Assembly (NCBI RefSeq): GCF_000524195.1
Contig: NW_020170381.1
Location: 2,932,401-2,996,400 of the forward strand
Source: Echinococcus granulosus
Taxonomy: Eukaryota; Platyhelminthes; Cestoda; Cyclophyllidea; Taeniidae
DNA length: 64,000 nt
Direction of reading: 5' to 3'
The number at the start of each line of letters is the position of its first letter. The first letter of the stretch is position 1. The notes below the pieces were generated by a model. It worked only from the letters and a program-made list of their open reading frames with translations. It was not told the origin of the DNA and made no database searches. This document shows, piece by piece, positions 52,054 to 64,000 of this stretch. A program made the translations under genes and the position numbers.

Positions 52054-52894
52054 TCAGCATCCAGTAATAACTCTGGAGCACGAAAACCATATCTGTTCAT
52101 TGTCAGTTGTAAATACTTCCTCCACACGCATACCGCTTTCTTCATCAGTTGCGACGTCCGAACCACCAGGGTAAAGATCCATCGTATCCTCAGTTGATAA
52201 CACATTTAAAACATGAATGGATCCTATGGGTGGGTTGAAGCTCAGTTTTGGAACAAAATCATCGTAGCGAAACCGTCTATCCGTTTTGAAGTACACATGA
52301 AGTCGTGTGGGTGGCGTGGGTTCAAATATAGCATTAAAATATGGACTTTCCATAAGACCCTTGAAAAAACCTTGGAACCGTTGCTCCTCTGGGGACCCGA
52401 TATCATCTTCAGGCGCAAAATTGCAATTACGAAAGTTCAACAAGACCATGCGTAATGGTTTTTGAACATTTGGGCCCAGTATGAAGAGGAACTGCTCAAT
52501 CGGAAATGTAGAAAGGCTGCAAAGCTCCATTTCAAGCAATAACACAGAATTAATGGACGACTGTAGCTTCCTAGTCGACATTAATAACTTAGAAATAATA
52601 TAAGGCAAAATAGACTCACAGAAGCAGTGCTTTTGCTAACGTCGTCTTTGTTGCTCAGCAGTCTGAAGTCAGGAAACTGTCCAGTGTTGTAGAGGAAGAA
52701 ATGTAAGAACTTTATCATAAGAAGAGTCTTCTGGGATGACGACAGAACTGACTGCCCAATCAGCAAATCTGAAACCGACATTACACACCGCGCACCTAAG
52801 CCCAGTTCATGTCCAAACGACCGCTGAATGCTACTAATTACATAAAACGAGCAATTAGAACAAAGCGAAAAGTAATTTGGAAGCTTAACGTCCA
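52054..52894 (-). CDS. MAD2L1BP: MAD2L1BP / p31comet-like HORMA protein
   Basis: Minus-strand exons 52894-52620 and 52587-52054 (stop TGA) join in phase, with a 32-nt intron, to give at least 268 residues (human p31comet about 274). p31comet binds closed MAD2 and with TRIP13 switches off the spindle checkpoint. Similarity is modest but collinear: FLFILGPNVQKP (human VLILLGGNALSP), RFQGFFKGLMESPYF (human LRRLFRAIFMADAF), DDFVPKLSFNPPIG then VLNVLS (human DWFRPKLNYRVPSRG ... TVTLS), and EQIWF near the C-terminus (human DYIWF). The upstream exon has KFLHFFLYNTGQ where the human has LLKHIMYQRQQ. The start codon is not settled: the exon begins TG GAC GTT after an acceptor, so ATG may be split across an intron. 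The gene is convergent with IFT80. Confidence 0.72.
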
Positions 52895-53812
52895 CTACAG
52901 TATAAGATTTTAAAGCATTCTGGGTAACTTACTTCTCGTTACAAATATGAGAGATGCTCTAATGGATTTATTTAAATGGACGAGTTCCTCTGATCTTGCA
53001 TTATTCTTATTTCTGATTGTACTGCAACCGCACATTTTATAATTTATTTTACGGACTCCATACTCCTCACTTCCTCCTTTCGTTACGTATCCATTAAGCG
53101 AGAAAGTCGGCCAGAGGTGGGTATCTCATGTTTAAGAATTATGAAATTTGCAGGATAATAATATTTAAGTGGAATTGTAATTTATTCTTTTACCAAGGGT
53201 TCATAACGCGCATTCACTCGCTTATTCATTGTAAACCGACCGCGTAACCCCTCCCTCCCATTCCGAATGCCACTGCCGTCTAAGAAACGTTCAAAAATTC
53301 ACGACGACACTGAGCGATGTGCCTACCACGGCACCCACTCCGAATCGCGATTATCCATACGAAGAGCACCTCTCATCCAAGGCATCGGTTTAGAGCAAAG
53401 AGTCCTCACCACACCGACTCTCTAGTAACGCCTTGGTACGCCAAGCAAACTACAATAAATGGATAAAATAAAGAATATGGGCAAACGAATATTGATTGCT
53501 GGGTACATCACAAGGGCGACAATCGCCGTCATGTCCCCACTCTCTTCACTTGATCCGTTGGGAACTGCGGGATTGCAACAAGGTGCAAGAGCCAGGACCC
53601 ACACATTGTCAGAGCCCAACACGAGGATATGCGAATATGCATGTATGTGTATATGCACGGATGAGTACACTTTGGCAGATATGCGAACAAAAATGGCGTT
53701 AGATCAAGAGAAAGAATGGGGGGAACGCGCTGGTGGTAAGAGGACAAAACTGGAGAGAAAGGGAGAGCTTTAGTCCAATACCATCTAATCTTGGGGGGTA
53801 AAAGGAGTCAGC
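52895..53812. other. Intergenic DNA between the p31comet-like gene and NCK
   Basis: Both flanking genes run leftward, so this interval holds the NCK 3' UTR and the promoter of the p31comet-like gene. Overlapping frames on both strands at 53.4-53.8 kb have no family similarity. Confidence 0.4.
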
Positions 53813-56800
53813 TTATCGTGATTGCATTAGCATGGGAACCTGAAGAGAGGAAGCCGGTGGAAGGGAGTTGTGAAGAAAAGCACCACAGTCGGGATGCTGA
53901 AAAGGACGAGTGAGGAAATGCTTTTCCAGATCACTCTTGTAGATTGGATGCCTGCGGTAATTATCTATCAGCGTGTCCACACTGGAGAAGACCTTCTGGC
54001 CGATATAAAATTCACCGTTTTTAACATGCACCTTGAAGTTTCGATTCTTCGATCCCGCATTCATCGTAATTGTCAAGTCACCGGGCTAAAATAATTAAAA
54101 AGTGCAAGACAGTGACTGTGTAATTTGAGGGAAAACATTCAAATAGATTATTAGCAAGCTGCAGAATATATAGGGAGTAGCAAGTAAGAATCCACCCTTG
54201 TTTAACTGCCATTAGGCATAGATAGTGTTGTTAATAATAAAATCCAATGATTGAGGAAACCGCGGATTGAGTCGGAAGTTTTTTGCTCTAATTTACACTT
54301 ACGCGGAAATCTAGTACATTCTCTGAATCGCGTACTATCACAAAAAGTAGAGTTAGTAAATAATCACCGACAAGCCTAAATTATGCAGCACAAAACGCAA
54401 ACTTTTCTCCACCATTGATTAGTCCACTTGTGCAAATGAGGTTTGAAAAGAGGGGTAATGACCTCAAACATCTACGGCAGTTTAAAAGTTTGTACTGGGT
54501 CAGAAATATGAGCATGGTGACGCCCTGTTGGCAGTAAGAGGCGCGAACAAGCACGGTGGCGTGTGTGTACATGTACGCACCGACCGTGCGCAGGACTCAA
54601 CGGGCCTGCTGCAGCTCTTGATCGGTTAATTATGCATACCAGATAGGAAGTAGGCTAGTTCACAGCCACATCACCACCTCTTTCGATCCAGAGAAAGCAA
54701 TTACCATGTTTGCTAAAAAAATTTCACTTTTGAGGGAAAAAATTGTATTTCGACTGACGATTATAGCAAAAAACAGAAAATAGTGAATTACTTACGAGGT
54801 CACACCAAGCCAATATGAGGTCAGGTCGTAAAAGATACTTGGTTAATGATCAGGAGTGAGTAATAAAACCCGCTGAGCAGATAACTGAAAACCTGCAAAC
54901 CGCCCAATGAAAGGGGTCAAGAGGTAGACGCTACAATTATACCAATGGGATTTCAAGAACCCTTCAAAAGTACACGAATCGAATAAGCGTTCAGCAATCT
55001 TGGAAAATTCTTCCTATTGGCTGGTCATATATGCCTTAATCACAAAAACTGAAACTGGACAAACTGAAAAACAATGAGAGCAGACTGTTCATGGGGAAGT
55101 AAACTTTTCGAACCCCCGCCCTCTAAAATGATGACGACTAAGAGGACTGCGAATCTGACGAACGAAAAGTGAACCTTTATTGCAAAGTCTTTCAGAGGGC
55201 TGTGACGTCAAACTCCGCGCACTGCCCATTATTAAGCGCAGGCCACGGTGGTAGTTTGTGCCCGCCAATTTTGTCCAGGAAGGAGGAGGATGTGGAGAGA
55301 ATATCATAGGGTCAATGAGAGGTGATACCGGAGGAAACGCGCTCAACTTTGGATAATTCCAACAACACCAGAATGGATGAAGTCAACATGGATGTCTTTG
55401 GAGTTTTACAGCCCGTCACAGGCAGAGAGAATAAATTTTTCTTAGCAAGTGCATCAATAGGCGAAAATAACCATGCGGTTTGAGTGATTTCTGGTAATGA
55501 TGTTGGCAAAACTAGGCGCTTAACAGCTCGGTTTATAAAATCTGATTTGCAAAAAATAACTGACGATATGAAAATAGGATCCTTAAAGCCTACACAGAAT
55601 AGACAAAAGACAGCCGAATAAAACGTATTTCAAGAGTATTGTAATGCGTTGGCTGTTTGTTTAACTCTCGGTGTTGGTGAAGGGGCCACTTAGGTGCTGC
55701 ACCGGGTGGGAGGGCCTCCAGGCCGTGCCAGTAGCCCCAATCCCTTCTGCACGTGGAATATATGTATTCTGTCCAAGTACTATGCAATCTTTTAGGGAAG
55801 TCTCGAGGTGCTACAGTGTACCTCTGTGAAAATTATCACGATTGTTAACCACAAAACAAGAATGAGTCAATAGTTAAATAAATGAGAACGTGATTAATTA
55901 AAGCTTACAATAAAAAGCTAGCCACATTATGATCACTCCCGTTGCGAAAAGTATGCATTTACAGTAAACAAATGCTTGGCATACGAAAAGAGAATTAGGG
56001 TATATTAACCAAATTACTTTATGAAAGGAATAAAAGTGCATTCAGCCACGGATGGGGACGAGAACAAGCACAGAAAGGGGGATTTGGATCTACATGGCTA
56101 ATGTTGAAGATCAACGAATACTCTCTGTTGTAACGCCAAAAGGCAATGACAGGAATACTTTTTAGCTATGAATTATGATTTAATCCAAAGCAATAAATAG
56201 CACAGTACGACTCCTTCGGTACATATTTACGCGAATGTCAACTTAATCTTGGTCATCAAAACAGCATTCCACAAGTGAGCATTCAAACAGGTATTAATTA
56301 CCCAGACCGGAAGTGGGATTCGATAAACAAATTCTTCTGCAGATGCTTCAGTAAATACACTGATTACAATTCTTATGTGCGAAGGGTGAGTAATAATTGG
56401 CAACAAAGTATCACAATATTGAAAACAAAGTAGCTCTTTCCGCCAAAACTACTTACTAATCTAATCACTAGAGTGTACTGTTAAGCGAAAATTTTGGAGT
56501 GTCATAGAAATTCTAATGCCAGCAGTAAAATAAAGAGAACTACTAAACAAACTTTTGTGCAACGAAAAATGCGCCAGAGATCCACGTGGTTCGTGGGTAA
56601 AACAACAGTAGTAATGGGACGGCCAAATCCAAACGACGAAACAAAGCGTGTAACATCAGTAAGGAATTTATGCAGTAGATATGGCCCATCGCGTCCAGGC
56701 TGGGCTAGACCAGACGTCTAATTAGGAATGTCCGGCAGTGCGAAAAATAGCAATAAGGGATCAAAACCAATTAATGATTTTAGCGATTGATGACAAAGCA

Positions 56801-59278
56801 AAATGGTGACTTTTGTTGCATGCAAGGGAATAATGTCGAAGAAGTCAAATTCGGGAAAGCCGGAGATCACAAGAACCAGGTGGGCTAACTTATGCATCTA
56901 CGAAAAAGCAGAACCACGACCAATATGCAGCTCAACGCATGAAATTTACATATTCAGAATTCTAAGCCATGTCTTCTAACCACATAAGTAAAATAATAAA
57001 CGAAATCACACAGTGCCTGGGACAGGGCTGTGAAAATTTACATTTACCGTTTTGTCGAGTGAAATTTCAAAAACAAAACATTCGGAACCGCCAACAGGGC
57101 GCAAGTGAACTGGCGGCTTAGCGAGGGTGAGGACTCAGAAGAGGGTAATGAAACAGTACAAACAGTGAGCCAATTGAAGCTGCCACTCCATCCAGCACAG
57201 CCCCGCACAGCGCACCCAACGCACGCACGCACGCGCGCGATCAGCCCGGCGTCGGGGTGTTGATCGATCGCCGTGCTGTACGCATGATTCCCGCCCAGTA
57301 ACATCGCCACCATCAGAGATGGCCGCATTCACAGCCCTCCTTCGGCCTTGAGCCAAGACGCGGTCACAAGGCCCCGAAAACAAGCTAAAAGTGCGTCCAT
57401 GCTAAACCGATAGTGGCGGTTATGGGACCATAGCAGCTGAAAATAGATATAAAATCAACAAGCGAAGATTTGAAAGAGTATATTCCAGGGGAGAAAAAGA
57501 TAACACTAAGGGTGACCCAGATTGCATCTATATACTTTCAAGAAGCATCCCGAAATTTGAAATTGAGAGTGTATTGTATGTGGATAAAACCAAATAAAGA
57601 TACTGTTAAATTAGTGTAAACGATAGGAAGCATACGCTATTGTAAAATAGCAGTGACATCCAACACACGCCAAGTACTATGATATCACTCATCCCTTTGC
57701 ATCTCCATTAGAGGAATCTTATTTGAGGCCAAAATCGGAACACATCGGACAAATAAAAGTGAGGTTTGACGTCCTAATAAATGGAAATCGCAGTGTAGAG
57801 CACACAAACCCCTTGTGATGGTGGGGTGGAATTACAGACCAAGGCCGAGTTCATGTTTCTGTCACTTTACCATTTCTCTTCTGGTATCGTTTATTTCAAA
57901 AATTCACCGCAAAACGAACCAGACACACCTAAACTGAACAGCTGTTTGCTGCGACCAAAAGTGCGTATCTTTTGGACAATAGCAAATTGTGGGGAGGAAA
58001 TGATTTCTATGAAGATGAATATCAACCAAGTGGACCGTGAGTACAAAATTCCACGGTATAACACCAGCCAAGCAAAGGGTCAAAGGAAATGAAATACGTT
58101 CAAATGATTCAGATGCTTCAGATGCTTTCTAAAGGACAGCGCATGAATCTATCCACTAGTTTGATTAATGGATGCGAGTAACACAAAATAGAAAACACAA
58201 AATCAGCTACAGAAGGTAAAGATGGTAAATTAAGTGAAAAATACCACGAAGTGCAACAAATGATGAAAAAATAAAATAATTAGTTCCTCCCATCTTCTTT
58301 GAAAGTATTATAAAGTATTATTAGAATACATGGAGAAATAGCATGAGATGGCCAACCACTTACATGAGATTCGCTGTCCCTGATAATGAATTCGCCAGAG
58401 ATGGCCAAATTGTTGAGAATGGATTCGCACTCGGAGCGTGAGATGACACCCCAATACCAGGGCTTGCGAGCAAACTCAGAAGCGTTTGGAGAGGCCATAG
58501 CAAAGGCCAAACGCACCTCTTCACCGCTAGCGCCGCCAGTGCCTCCAGCAGTAACTTGTTGAGGTGCAGCCCCTGCCATCGCCACAGCGCTGACCGAGGG
58601 TGAATATCGGACTGAGGAAAGGGTTGGTGGAAACGGGTTTTTAATGACTCGAATGTAGTTGCATGGAACAAGACCGACGTTACCAACAGCATTTCGGCAA
58701 CGCCACCAGTCTGGATCGTCAGCGGGTTTGTCGAGTACCTCCAACACCTCATCTGCTGCGAAGGAGAGCTCTTCAACCTGGAAGCAGAGAAGGAAATCGA
58801 CAGAACAGGTTACATGGTTGTATTAATCGTAGAAATAGGAAAGTCTGCACCGACCTGATTTCTAGTGAAAGGATAGAGTGTGAGGACAGTTTCGCGATAG
58901 CGGAGACGGTCATCCATTGCATCGCCGGTCCCATCAACAAATGCAGTGGGTTGAAGTTGGAGTGGCTGTTGTTGCGGTGGTTGTACTGCTGATGGTAGTG
59001 GTGATTGTGTTGGTTGCGACTGGAGAGGGGGAAGTACGGTGGAGGTGGGGAAGGGTACAGCTGAGTATGGGGCGAGGGAGGGTGCTGTCGATGGCTCCTG
59101 GGGGGTGGGAGCTTGCGGCGGTGGAAACGAGACACGGATGGGAGCGGCAGATGTGACGGAGGTGTTTGGCAGAGCGCTCGGCTTGGTGCCCATCGCTGTG
59201 GGAGGCATCTGAGGGGCGCTGGAGGCGAATGTTTGAGAACCACAACTCAGGCTATTCGGTTGACAGATGCTGTTATTT
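53813..59278 (-). CDS. NCK1: NCK SH2/SH3 adaptor protein, 3' part
   Basis: Minus-strand exons 59278-58855, 58777-58364 and 54085-53813 join in phase and end in a stop at 53813, giving about 369 residues. NCK links phosphotyrosine signals to actin regulators and has three SH3 domains and one SH2. Visible here are a long linker rich in Pro, Gln, Ser and Thr (exon 1), the third SH3 (TVLTLYPFTRNQ, EELSFAADEVLEVLDKP, DPDWWRCRN, GLVPCNYI), and the SH2 (KPWYWGVISRSECE, GEFIIRDSESH, KNRNFKVHVKNGEFYIGQKVF, LIDNYRRHPIY). The SH2 phosphotyrosine-binding arginine in FIIRDSES is intact. SH3-1 and SH3-2 were not found up to 64000, so they lie beyond the window. The SH2 is split by a 4.28-kb intron holding a solo LTR and a CpG-rich patch. 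Confidence 0.92.
55640..55815 (+). mobile_element. Solo LTR of the miniature LTR-retroelement family in an NCK intron
   Basis: 176 bp, starting TGTAATGCGTTGGCTG and ending CGAGGTGCTACA, with the family blocks GTTTAACTCTCGGTGTTGG, GGCCACTTAGGTGCTGC and CCAGTAGCCCCAAT. The 4 bases before are GTAT and after GTGT, a possible target duplication with one change. It is the best-preserved match to the inferred LTR consensus and lies antisense to NCK. Confidence 0.85.
57170..57420. other. CpG-rich patch with a CGCA/CG repeat inside an NCK intron
   Basis: About 250 bp with many CpG dinucleotides, including the run ACGCACGCACGCACGCGCGCG near 57215-57240, in otherwise AT-rich intron. The minus-strand frames over it resemble no known family. 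It might be an internal promoter or simply a repeat. Confidence 0.4.
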
Positions 59279-62200
59279 CTGCAATAAAAGGGGTTGTGAT
59301 GAAAATACTACCCTATTGTAGTAATAGAGATAGAGTTATATCGAAAGCTCCATGGAATGATTGCTGGTTTCAGCACCTATTGCGAAGGAGACTGTGCCGA
59401 ATTGCAACACAAAGAGGCAGGAGTACAAAACGCAAAAAAATTGTTTGACAGTGAAGTATCCGACCAGTAAACTCTGGGTGAGGAACCGTACAACACCCCG
59501 CTTGGGATTAGTGATGGAAATTACATGCCGCCAGAGAGTGCGAATCAAGTTCAGAAAAATGTCTCTCATTATTCAAATAATGTCCTCAAAATATGAACTT
59601 AGTTACGGTGTTTTTAGACTAGACCATTAAGACGTGAAATACGCCGTTTGTGATTAAGTGAAATAGGATGTGAATGAAAACTTCCAAAAGAAAAAAAGTT
59701 AGTTTCGAAGAATGTCAGAGACTTAGTTTAGTGATAAGGCGGCGCCTGTCTCCTCCAAGTTAAGCACAGTGTAATACTGGAGATGCTTGAAAAAAAACGC
59801 AGAAACAAAGAATGCTCCATGAAAAGAAGATACCTTGAATGAAAATGACACGAACAAAGTTCCGGAAAGTAGAACCACAGTAGCAGTACGCCTATAAAAA
59901 GAAAACACCCAAGTATGCTAATCAACGGCACGATGCCAAGGTGTGTGGAATTTTCAAGTTATGTAAATAGAAGCAATGAAAAACCTTTAGTTAAAGGTGC
60001 ATTTTCGACGTTGGCCAGGTTTTTTCTGAACTTACTGCTCCAGTTACTGCTTTCTCGCCTCTATTTGTGGATAGACACGGTCGCTTTTTTGATGGCTTAG
60101 TCATCGCCTAGAGGGAGGACCAAATATTCCCAACCGTTCTTCTTTACAGCAACGCTTATTCGCTGGAGGCACGTGGGTCAACTTTCAGCTATCAGAAATG
60201 GTAAGGAAATGCCAGAAAATTATGCGATCCATTTTGTCGGTCGGTGCATCGTTTTGCAAAGTGACCTCAGCCGAGAAAAATATTTGTAGGCTGAATACTA
60301 CTTTTCAGTAGGAATTAGATTAAAATTTCCTTCTACATCAACGAATTCCCTGGCATGGTAAGCTCCGCACATGCAAATCCAATATTCCACTCTCCCTATC
60401 GGATAATTTTTTATGATTGAGCCATTGAAATTCCCGTTCATCAAAGGAGGTCGTTTAGTGCAAAGATACATGATACGGAGGCAAGTTAGCATGGTAAGCT
60501 TTTAAAAGACATGAACAGGCAGTAAAACATCTCAATAGACCTTATAACCCTTATTTGGTAGTGTTAAGGGGTGTCTGTTTAAACGAGTAGACTACTACAA
60601 ATTCAAGACAGTTGCTCACGCCAAACTAATTACATGCGTGTCCTTTGCTCACGAAAATAAAGAGGCGAATGAGGTAATCTGTGATCTGCGATAGTAATAA
60701 TCCACAGTGGAACGGAATTCCATACTGACTTTGCACATAGCATACGCAGTTTTTCAACGAGAGATTACCCGTACATATTAGAAGCTATCGAATAATTTCA
60801 ACAGATTGTTATGAGATTAGAGGAATAAGAGAAGTGGAAAGTTTCGCCCAAGACTAAATGTATTTGCCTAGTTCGCGCATTAGCATATCACTAAGTTCGC
60901 CCAAATAAAGATGTCAAAAAAGATACCTAAGTACTCTGAACACAGCAAATAAAGGTAAGAGAATCAGATAACCAAAAATGACATACGAATTTTGGTGTAC
61001 CACTGAGAAAAAACACAAGAAATTTCAATTCAGGCATGCGGCCATATCAGTCGCTCCGAGAAAGCGACACCGACACGGTGGCAACTTTGTGTAAGACGGT
61101 CCGCTGCCTTTTTGCCACAACACATGCAGAGGCAGAAAGTAGTGCTTTTTTTACTCCCGTGCGCTAAAATACGGCGCACGCACAAGCTTCAATGGTAAAT
61201 TTAAATTCAATGTGTACGTTCGTGTTGAAACCAATGGGGTGGATTGGGAATGAATGAAGAAGGAGAAGGGAGGTGCGAGGGATCAGAAGTACGGTAGGGA
61301 GAGGGGCACTTCATGACTGGTGGATGTTACACCCTGACATGCGTGTGCAAACGCCTCACCGGTGGCCGTGACTGAGGGAGTGGAGAAAATTTGCCAGCAC
61401 ACAGCAAACATCCACTCCACATGCAATCGGATTGCGTAGACTGCTAAATGCCAAATCTGGAAGCAGATAAAGAGCGTCGATGGTGCACAGACGACCATCA
61501 TAATGTCCACTTCCTTCTCCTTCCCACATTAGCACCATGTTGAAAAGTCACGTAGCTTAGAGGGCATATCGAGACAGGAAGACGTAGATTTCCCTGGCTA
61601 TATGGAGTTATAACGGTGGATGTGGATGAAAAACAAGAGTAGTTTTGTGTAAAAAGTCTTCATGACTTGACATGCATTAAAGACGAGAATTTTACTAACT
61701 GGGAGCAAGCGAGCATGGTAAGAGTATTGGCACTGTAGCGTTGTAATTTGATATTTTTCAAAACCAAAGTTCATGCGGAGCACTGGTGCATACAAAATAT
61801 GTTGCACAGGCAAATTGGAATTGTGAACTGTAACGTGGTATTGCAGGGGTGCCCTCGGTAATTAATGAATGACTTAGTTGTTTGGTCTGGAGAGCAATAG
61901 ACATGTCAGAAGTGGAAACATGATAACAATTATACCAGTTGGGTAGTATGTAATGCTTAGTGTGGATGCAAAAGTTGGCTGTACAGAAAAAGTATAATAC
62001 CAGCAGTCAATAATAGGGGACTAGACAAATGCGGATCAGAAACGAAAACGGGGGTAACTTAGAATATGGCCTCCTAACTAGGGTACCCAATCATTTTCAA
62101 AGTACGTTCAATGCGCATAGTGCCATTTTCAAGCGACTGTATCATAACCGTTAGTTGATGCGCCGTTGCCCGTAGTGCATTGGGGACGAAGGCATAAAGA

Positions 62201-64000
62201 CCACGTCGTCCGCAATATTGCAAGTCACTCGATGTGTGATATTAGCACAGTAAACTATACGGTGTCTGGCGCCGAAACCTCATAAATGGCCTTCCCACAA
62301 ATGGGATAAGTTAAAAAATGCATACCACCGGGATGAAAAGCCCACGACGAGAGGCACAACGCGACTACACCTATTTCGAAGCCTACTTAAGTAGCAGTAA
62401 CAATGTAACGTTTATGCACGTCCACTCGGCAAAGCACAGAATCCACCTTATTTCAACCTTCCAATGGCAATGTCCGATTGGTGCGCGTTTCTCCGCCTAG
62501 TCGCAGCCGCTCCAATCCCCCACTAGAAGAAAGATACAAATCTGCCGCGATCCGAGTAAACGAAATCAATGTCACAAACGGGCGCGCGAACTCTTGAATG
62601 ACAGACGTTGTTTGCTGCCATTTGTGCAATCAACAGTGTAAGTGGCAAATTATGCGGAGTGAAAAACATTAGCACATATTAGAAAAACCCATCACTGTCA
62701 TGCTAGAGCTACATGTGAGGTCTAACCTTAACGAACAAAGCACCCGTGTAATAATTTCGTGGACATCTTTGAAATATGTTTGGGGTCGAGAATTAAAGCC
62801 CATATTCTGTTAAAAAAGTTGCAATGTGCATATGTAATGAATACGAATAAGTATTCTTCAAGTATTTAAGAGCAGTGAACAGACAGTATAATTGGTAAGA
62901 TACACAAAACTGCTTAATCTGCAAGGGCCACGTAAGCGAATCGAGGGGTTAGGGGGTAGATGAAAACATCACTGCTGTGTACGCTGTACGGCCAAACTCA
63001 GCCATTTTGGTGGTGAAAAGGATAATAACAAACCATTTTCCGACGCTCTATGCGCTTGCGAAACTGGGTTGATTATAAATGGTACAATGGATAAAACAGC
63101 AGTCGAGTTTCAAGGACTATTTTCGCAGGTGGATTAACAGTACAGTTTTTGCAAAAGAAAGTTAAGGGGTTAAAAGCGCATCGCAAACCCTGGTGTGCTT
63201 CGATCGAGTAGACACAAATGTAAATACTTGAGAGTTGACTATTTTTTTTCAGTCAGGAATTGTTTGTAAACAGAAAGCACACTACCATACTTGTTCTGAA
63301 GTCACTCGGGAAATTTTTAGTTAAAAATAATTGCTTAATCTTTTGCCATCAGGAGCCTAGTCATAGGATACAAAAATTCCGGGGCATGAAGAGGAGAAGC
63401 TGAGTGAGTTCAATGCACCAATGAATTTGGCCTTTGCAATTGGTGAGACCGATCAAAAATAAACTCCGTGTTTGCGCCTACGATTTCGTAAAAAATTGCT
63501 GATATTTTGGACGTGCAAGTACAAATTCAACAACACTTTTCACCCAAATGATTTTATTATTTTTTTCAGTTAGCAAGACTCAGTAAAGGGAAAAGTATAG
63601 GCAAAAGTGCATCACAGAGTTGGAATTAAGACCTAATTTTTTCCCCAAGAAAACGATTAACAGAATGTCAGAAATTAATTTCTCGCAAAACAGACGGAAC
63701 TACTGTATTCAAGTATTAGTACAGCCTTCGTCGAAGGGTGAACGAAACAGTCAACACTGCAAGTCAGCTGCATAATCACCTTGAGTGATCGAGAAAGGAG
63801 GGCGTGAACAGTAAGGTGAAGCTGCAGACCGCTTACCATGAAGAATCTTAAGAATTCGCGTAGGTAACTATATGGCGATTATGGAAAGAAAGGACTATCC
63901 CCAACGTGCAAGACATATTTCGGCCTGAAAGCATTTCAGCCACATGACCCAGTTTGTGTTGGAAAATATGCCAATAACACGTAGTTAGGTTCACGCCGAA
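59279..64000. other. AT-rich non-coding DNA, probably NCK intron and/or upstream region
   Basis: The NCK exon ending at 59278 begins with one base completing a codon, so at least one more exon lies upstream. No SH3 signature (ALYDF-type or WW pair) was found in 59279-64000 on the minus strand. None of the short frames in either direction shows recognisable similarity, and none of the repeat families described here recurs. Confidence 0.45.

Noticed and set aside
53459..53773. 104-codon frame between the p31comet-like gene and NCK
   Set aside because: Opposite-strand frames of similar size overlap it, there is no recognisable domain, and it lies in the expected untranslated or promoter region.
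57044..57328. 94-codon minus-strand frame over the CpG patch as an extra NCK exon
   Set aside because: The flanking NCK exons already join in phase with a matching SH2 sequence. An added exon here would interrupt the SH2 domain.

Overview
This is nuclear DNA of an animal. It has spliced genes with GT-AG introns, metazoan protein families, interspersed retroelements and a 100-base N gap from scaffolding. The compact spacing (nine recognisable genes plus one unrecognised), very short introns of 32-66 nt mixed with introns of 1-4 kb, and a miniature LTR-retrotransposon family resembling the TRIMs reported from tapeworms all suggest a parasitic flatworm, most likely a cestode. That assignment is inference. 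No species can be named from the sequence alone.

Layout on the + strand axis: (1) 223-6467 (+), the 3' half of an ABCB/P-glycoprotein transporter (linker, second membrane domain, second nucleotide-binding domain), with a dead mariner copy in one intron. (2) 6.5-9.5 kb, repeat-bearing intergenic DNA. (3) 9594-9851 (-), a ZNF593/BUD20 zinc-finger protein, divergent from (4) 10306-14228 (+), FIP1, the mRNA 3'-end processing factor, with a second mariner copy in its largest intron. (5) 14.2-20.4 kb, intergenic DNA with a complete miniature LTR element at 18051-19160. (6) 20464-24257 (-), a GDP-fucose-transporter-like SLC35C gene. (7) 26422-29620 (+), a DDX3/PL10-related DEAD-box helicase. (8) 30717-35803 (+), COPB1, the coatomer beta subunit. 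(9) 37089-39676 (+), cytosolic aspartyl-tRNA synthetase. (10) 41238-42924 (-), an unrecognised membrane protein gene. (11) 43-46.8 kb, the assembly gap, a second miniature LTR element and a solo LTR. (12) 46884-51785 (+), IFT80, converging tail to tail with (13) 52054-52894 (-), a MAD2L1BP/p31comet-like gene. (14) 53813-59278 (-), the 3' part of an NCK SH3/SH2 adaptor. (15) 59.3-64 kb, where no gene was recognised.

The genes are mostly unrelated housekeeping genes: vesicle coat, translation, RNA processing, cilium transport, mitotic checkpoint and signalling adaptor. They form no obvious pathway. Exon models were built by hand from splice sites, codon phase and family similarity. In nearly every case the phases close exactly across introns, which is the main internal check. 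The most interesting non-genic signal is the miniature LTR family: two near-complete elements, three solo LTRs and one LTR fragment, one with an exact 4-bp target duplication. The pair of degenerate mariner elements sitting inside introns comes next.
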